NCBI GenBank assembly: GCA_963931925.1
Contig: OZ007576.1
Span: 11,705,518-11,769,517 of the forward strand
Length of the DNA stretch: 64,000 bases
Source: Onchidella celtica
Lineage: Eukaryota; Mollusca; Gastropoda; Systellommatophora; Onchidiidae
Reading direction: 5' to 3'
Shown here: piece after piece, positions 23,801 through 31,027 of the stretch
Layout: each line of letters starts with the position of its first letter
How positions within the stretch are numbered: position 1 is the first letter of the stretch
Translations under genes and position numbers: made by a program
Notes under the pieces: model-generated
Databases searched by the model: none
The model's input: only the letters and a program-made list of their open reading frames with translations
What the model was told of the DNA's origin: nothing

Positions 23801-26800
23801 TTAACCTATGTCAGAAAAAAATGTAACAAGGAAGAAAATTAATACAAATAAAAATATCGTACAAGGCGTAACGAATGGGTCTACACTCAACTCTAACACG
23901 CAAACTATCCATGGGTTGTAAAGTGGGGCGCTCAGGACCTGCACGAAGTGATGTGAAAGTTCAGTAGTGTATATCTATGTGTGAAAACCTTCAGCCCAGG
24001 CGACAGGAAGGGGCAAGAGACGCGCTTTGTAATATAGATATTGTTACACGTACGTACGTCCCCCAAGTTTTGCGACTCCAGAGCTAGAGAGCTCCTCCCG
24101 AAATGCTCCTTGGCAACAGTCTTAATTAATTATGATTAATCATTTTTTTCAGATTTTCTTTTTGATTTCGTACTGGTTTTATTTTATGGTTGAAAGGTAG
24201 GGTGCAGAGTTAGGAATTTGATAAGATTTAGGCTTGAGGGTAAGGACGGAGTTAGGGATGCGTATGAGCCCCTGTCGCAAAACGCGTATGTACTTTCAAT
24301 AACAGCCCTGTAATATACCTGAAATGCATCTTAACTGCAGTTTCAATAGTGTCTAATTCCTTCACATTCATAAGAACTGATACACGAGACAAAATAATAG
24401 AGAGTGTGCCCCAGAAAGTATCGCTCTGTGAAAATAATCATATTTTTCTGTGCATTAACACTCTTTCACCTAAGACACAATGATTTCTCTAAGTTTATCG
24501 TCCCAGAAATCAAGACTTTGCCTATGAAATTCTGTACGTGCAGATCAACATCATCATTCACACTTCATCCACCTCAAAGGATTAAGTATTAATGTCCAAC
24601 TGATATTTTATCACGACAGAAACTGGACACCTGTTATGTATCCACATGTAATTTTTTTTTTACCTCTGTCACGAGTGGAGTGAGCGATAGTTAATAATTA
24701 CGGGGGGAAAGGAGGAGAGTAAAATTAACGCACGTAGACAAGTAAGTTAAAGCGTGCTGTTATGAGTGGTGGGGGGTCTGAATGAGGCGAAAGCGCTGTA
24801 TTACTATCACTGCAAGTTAGAAGGTCCTACTGAACGGACGCAAGAGAAAGCCCAGCGGGCGAACATAAGGGGAGCAGTCGGAAGACGGATGAGAGTGTTT
24901 TTTCCAGTGATGACTGGTAGGTAGAACGTTGATTGATAATTATGATTGATGTAGCCTATTATATTATATTCGTCTATTACCATGATGTAAATAAGTATAT
25001 GTGAGGAATGTGGAAGTCCTTGATATTGGATATAGCAATGTGCGCCATGAGCGATAGATGAAAGTTGAGTTCATGGATTTGTAGCGCGAGTGAGTAGTGT
25101 GTACTCCGATGGAGGTGTGTTACCGTAAGATGTTGGTGAGTGAATGTGAACTAGTGTGTGTACGCTTCATGGGTTGTAAGGAGAGGTGGAGTGAATAGAA
25201 GTGGTATGGTGTTATACCAATGTAATGTTATTCCTGTAGGTGTCGGGGACGGGCCAAAGAGCCACCTCGGTGAGCACAGGGGATAGGCCAGCATAGGGCC
25301 GGAGGCCACACATAGGCCAAGAGTGAGGCTGTCGGTGCAGGACAGTAGAGGCACATAAAGTCGTGGCAGTCAGGCCACGGACAGGGACGTAGATATGAGC
25401 GTGAATGTGATAATGTACTACTGCCATGTTGATGGGCTATTGAAATGATAATGTACTACGGCCATGTTGATGGGCTATTGAAATGATAAGGTGCTATTGC
25501 CCTGCTGAGGTGCTAGTGGAATGCTAAGGTGTATGACAATAGGAAGGTGATATTGAGAGACTGCGGTGCCAGTGAATTATTAATGTGCTATTAAGACCCT
25601 GAGGGGAGAGGCTGAGGCCGAAGTGCCTTTAGGAAGTAACTACCGGGTTGTGGATCCGAGGAAGAGTGCATGTGAGAATAAGGCCGTTGTACGGCAGTTA
25701 ATTTCAATAATATAATGTAGGTAATTGCGCTATTATCTGTATAATTATGTTTAATAAATGTGTGAGTCTGATGGGTTGTTCTGTTAAGTGTTAAACTTGT
25801 TCGTTCGTGATTGTTGTCCTGTCATAACTTATTACATCTCCCAGTCTGGGATTTGTGACAACCTCAATTTCTTTTCTTTTTTTTTTTTCGTAAAATATCG
25901 CACTCCTTTCTTCGTCAAGCTAAACGTGATTTATATATAATTATTTACTTATTGGTAAATCTAGTATAATAAAAAAAAAAACAACCACTCGCGTCAGCCT
26001 ATACAGACTTTAGCCAAGCCTGCAGATTTTATTTGGCAACGTATGTTGCTGACATTTTGCACAAAAATAAAAAACAATTTGGACTACTCGCTTTTGCCTT
26101 CAAATGCGTATTCCCTTGACTTAAAGTGGTGGTGAAGTATTTTTGTGTGTTTTTTTCAGTTTACATTGTGTCGTTATTCCTCCCCCCCCCCCCCCCCATC
26201 CTTTCCTTCCTGCGACCACATGACATTATCACTTCTGCTATTTGTTCACTATTAGACATACACTATCCAGTAGGCAGATTATTTCATGAACCCTGACGGG
26301 GTGTGCAGGGCATTTATGCGCAAAGGGGTTGCAGTAAGACTTATCTAAAAATAAACATGCAAGCAACAAAAACCACAAAATAAATCTAAAGGAATAGGCA
26401 AAGTGAAGCACATCCATTATAATCACCCCGAACGGAAATTAATAAACACATTTATCCCGGGCAAGGCCGAGGACCTCAGCTAGTGTTTAAAATTTTTTTA
26501 AAGTTTGAATAATTTATCATGCAGCCATGATACAATGGCAACCGATAGTTTGAAGTCAGATTTTCAAACGTGGAACTTAAGAAAAAATATTGAGCCGGGC
26601 GTTTCCTGGGACACCATTGTTTTCAGCGTTAAAATAACAGTTATTTTTTAGATAACTTCAGAACAATAACATCATCATGTTCTTTGTTAGTGTTATTCTT
26701 CGTAATGCAAGTTTTTTTCAGTGAATTTGACTGCTTGATTGACTGAGTGATCCACCGATTGATTCATTCATTGTGTATAATAATATAACGACCAGTTGTC

Positions 26801-29800
26801 TGGTTGGTTGGTTGGTTGCTTGCTTGCTTGCTTGACCGGTTGGTTGCTTGCTCGCATCGTTGGGTGGGTAGCTGATTGGTTGGTTGATTCACTGGGTGAT
26901 TCGTTGCTTAAGTTCGAAGGCGTTTAGTTCTTTATTAATTGGAAGTGTATATCCGTACAACATGTTGTATGGATATGGACAGTGCATATCCGTACATGTT
27001 CACCAAAAGCGCGACTGGTGAAGGTTTGCTGAAACAAAACTTGGTATGGTGTTCACGAATTTAAAGTGACAACACATGGAATAGTCAGATGGACCTGGGG
27101 GCGTGAGGGCCTAGTCAGTTTGTATTAATGGGCGGTAGTCAGATTGTCTAATCAGGCGAAAAGGGGTTGGGGTAGCCATTGGTGATCGACGTACACTCAA
27201 GTATATTATTAGCGCAGATCACGTTTTGCTACTAAGCCGATTCATTTTTTTAAAACTATGCAAATTAACAAGGTCAGTAATATAGCATTCCGGTGTGTGT
27301 TCTACGTCATCGAATTGTGTGCGTTGTACGGATATGCACTGTTCATATCCGTACAACATGTTGTTCGGATATGCGCTTCCTTATTAATTACCAGTCCGTA
27401 CTTTTCCGGTGATTACTATACAACTTGCTTTCCAGTGGCGTGGCAACGGAAAGATGTGAAAAGGGGTTGGTGTTACCTCGGGTGGGAAAGTGAGGGGGGG
27501 GGGCAAAATCCTTTATTGTGGTATTAATTACAACACCGTTAAAATAGAGTGATCCTATTAAAAAAACAAAAACGTTCATATTCCCCAAACCTTGTGATCC
27601 AAAGTCTGTTATTATCATTGTCTTCAGTATCAATTATTTATTATTTATTGAGCTATCTGAGAGACAGAATGGCAGAGGAAGAGGAATAGGGAGAGAAAGA
27701 GAGTGGGCGGAGAGGCGGGTGGAAGCATGTTTATCCAGGTTAACGTCGGGTCACTCAGCTATTGTTATTATCATTATTATTATTGTTGTCGCTTATACTC
27801 TTGACAAGTGAACAGACTGTACAAAAATTCTCATTTGATTGCAACATCAATTTTCTTTATTGCCAGCTTTCATTGTTTATAAAAGGGTAACTATAAACCG
27901 GGATCACCGTTGTTGTTATTTTTTTTTTGTTGTTGTTGTTAGTTTCGTCAGGTTCTATTGTTGTTCCGTTTTCAGGCTGGGTGTCTGGAGCCGATGGAGA
28001 AAAGACTCCGTACAACAAACGGGAGTTCAGTCAGAGAGTTCCAGAAAAAGCAGTGTCGAAACATTTTGATGGAGGCGGCGAAGGAAGAAAAAGATGGTCA
28101 CGTGTCTAGCATGGATCAGGACTTGTTTTTAGAGCAGAGTAAGACTTGAACGTATCATCTCTGTGCTCACGTAAATAATGGCCTGAGCCGATTTCAGGCT
28201 AAAGTTATATGTTGTCTCTCACCAGGCCCGGGTGGGAAACTGACAGTAGGACCGGGTAATATGGGGAAATGTTGGCCTCCATTTCCAACTGCTCACGAAA
28301 AATATGTAATCATTGTCAAATACATATGATTTATATTTGGATAATTCCATGTACGTGCAATGTATTTATTTATGTATATATCGCCAGTAACCTTTCCTGA
28401 ATTTTCAAAATCAATATTCTTTACCATAGCGCGCCCCCCCCTCCCCCTCCGCCCCACACCTTGTCCCTACAATAGGGAGTAGGTCCACTCAGAAATCTAA
28501 GCCCTCCCTGCTGGCCCAGTTGGCCTGCCTCTGTTCTTCCTTGCGTCTCATCTCACATTCTACTTGAGGGTCAAGCCCAACACTTGAAACGAACAAACAA
28601 ACAGAAATACAGATGCCTCCACCCGCACCTGCAATATTATTTGAGCCTAAACAACTAACACCAGAAAATAATTATTTCAACTCGGTAAAGAATTTTATCA
28701 TTTATTACTGATTATATGATAGGCTCCTTGGATTTACTTTTTTTTTAAACAAGCATCGTTTCATTTCTGCAAAACACAATTTTCAAGGAATTCGTGTTCT
28801 TGGTCCACAGATCTAGCCTATATGTGCGCACTGCTACAACTTGTGCCGATGCGCAAAGGCGTGTCTATAATAAGTTTGCTTGTCCTCAGCATCCTCTCCA
28901 CTCCGCTATTTTACGGTAAATGACGTATGAAAAAGTAAAACACTCTTCGGGGGACCACACAGAGAAAACCTCTCCAAGCCGTACTTTTAACAGCCGCGCT
29001 TTCAGCCGCTTAAGCTTTGGAAAGTGCCTGCTTGACCCCACATAGAGAACGCTGTTATACGAGGCCTTTTATTACAGTTGGCTCTGAAAGCTACTAGAGA
29101 TTAGTGTTTATGAAAATGGATTCGTCATCTGACGAAGAGTTCTTTCTAATGGACAGTCTGTTTCCTAAATTAATCAGCCCAAAATCTAGATGTGGAGTTC
29201 ACAACATCAACAAAGAGCGGGCATCTCTTGGTGAATACCATCATTTGTTCAGACAACTTAAGTCCTACCCTGATTTAACGTACACTGATGATATGAGCGC
29301 ATCTGTGTTCATGTTTGAGTCACTTGCAACATTAAACTTGTGAAAACTAGCTACAGACAGCTTTGGACGGCCTTGGAAAGAATGTAGTTTCGATTCTGCG
29401 AAAAACATCAGCGCCGCTCCGCGCTGACGCATGCTCAATGACAACTTTATCTATGTGGGGCGCACACGGTTTTCATTAGGGGATTCTTTTAATTTCACAG
29501 CCCCGGGCAATGCGCTTGCGCGGGCGTAAGCGAACGGCTTTCTCTATGTGGTCCCCCTCAGCCTCTAATGGCGGTGAGGAGCGGATGCTGTGGACAAGTC
29601 ATAGATATATACACTACTAAGGGACCAGGGGCAAAGAGTGTTTTACTATTTCATACGTCATTTCCCGTTAAAAAGCGGAGCGGAGGGGATGCTGTGGATA
29701 ATGCCACTACTAGTGCAAAAGAGAATTGAAAACACTGCTATGACATAGAACATAGTAACACACTGGAGAGCATAGGGGTGTATAGACCCTTTTAATTTAC

Positions 29801-30977
29801 CGTCCTCCATATCACATGATTTGCAAACAAAATGGCGGCTTGCCCCACTTGTAGGGCGGAAGCGGTGGACAACGATCGAACGATGCCATCCTCTTGTTGG
29901 GCACCCAACTGTACAAACCCGTTACGTGCTGGTTCTGGCATAAAAATGCATCTTTGCTTTGAATGTGCACATATTCAGATGCCATCATCAAGGCAAGTTG
30001 AGGTTTTTGCCCTACACGGTGCTTTTCGAAGCCGTGCGGCTCCCCGCAAACAACCGTAACGCGGAAGTTGAAAGGGTCTATACTAAAATCATATTGCAAA
30101 AAGAAGTGAACATGCCTTTGCAACTTTTGCTGGTGTGCATAATATATAATGCGTGTGTACTAAATTCAAAATAATACCACAGCGTATGCTGGCCCCTATT
30201 TACAGAAAGATCACGCCAAAACGCGAAACAAGGTCGCTGCGGTTTATTACGAACTGAAAGAGACCGCCTTCACCTAGGACAGCGTGCATATCTGTTTACT
30301 ATGGTTTGTTCATATTTTTGGGTTGATTGAAACTATTTAGAACCACTTCTAAGCTCTAAATCCCCATGGAAATGCGCAAACTGGTACTGTTTACCACAGC
30401 GGCCTACTTTCCGCTCCATTCTAACAGTGGTTTCGCGGTGAATGCCGTGTCTCGCAGTGCAAAGCGACCGATAGTGAAACCTCTTTATACATACATACTC
30501 TGATAATAGTACCCACAAAAAACAACAACAACAAACAAACATTTCATGACCTGAACTGAATCTGATATTTCAGGTGTGTTGTGCGGAATACTTGGATTTG
30601 ACGATTTTTTCCGCACGAGCTGGATCAGTATGGTACTGCAGTGGCAAACGTCTGAGGGCTGTTTTACCATGTCCGGTCCGCTAGCAAACATTGTGTCGGG
30701 AATTACGGCGGCAGAGAGAGAACACAGGAGGTTGCTGAAGATGTTGGAAGAGGAGGCTAGGAAAATGTAAGAGACGTTGATGATGATGGTGATGGTGATG
30801 GTGATGGTGATGGTGATGATGATGGTGATGGTAATGATGAGAGAAATGTGGCGAGAATAGTGATCATGATGGTAATGATGATGATGGTGCACGGTGGTGG
30901 AAGTGGTGGTGATGATGATGGTGATAGTGGCGGTGATTATGATGAAGATGATAGAAATGTGGCGAGAATGGTGATGT

Positions 30978-31027
<50 letters not shown>

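Larger units (their letters stand above)
28872..29707. mobile_element. Foldback MITE family H, copy 2, split by a nested insertion
   Basis: The left arm (TTGTCCTCAGCATCCTCTCC, then ATTTTACGGTAAATGACGTA) and the inverted right arm (TTATCCACAGCATCCCCTCC, then GGGAAATGACGTATG) match family H at 15404-15600. The interior is interrupted at 28949 by another element. Without that insertion the copy would be about 227 bases, close to copy 1. Confidence 0.75.
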
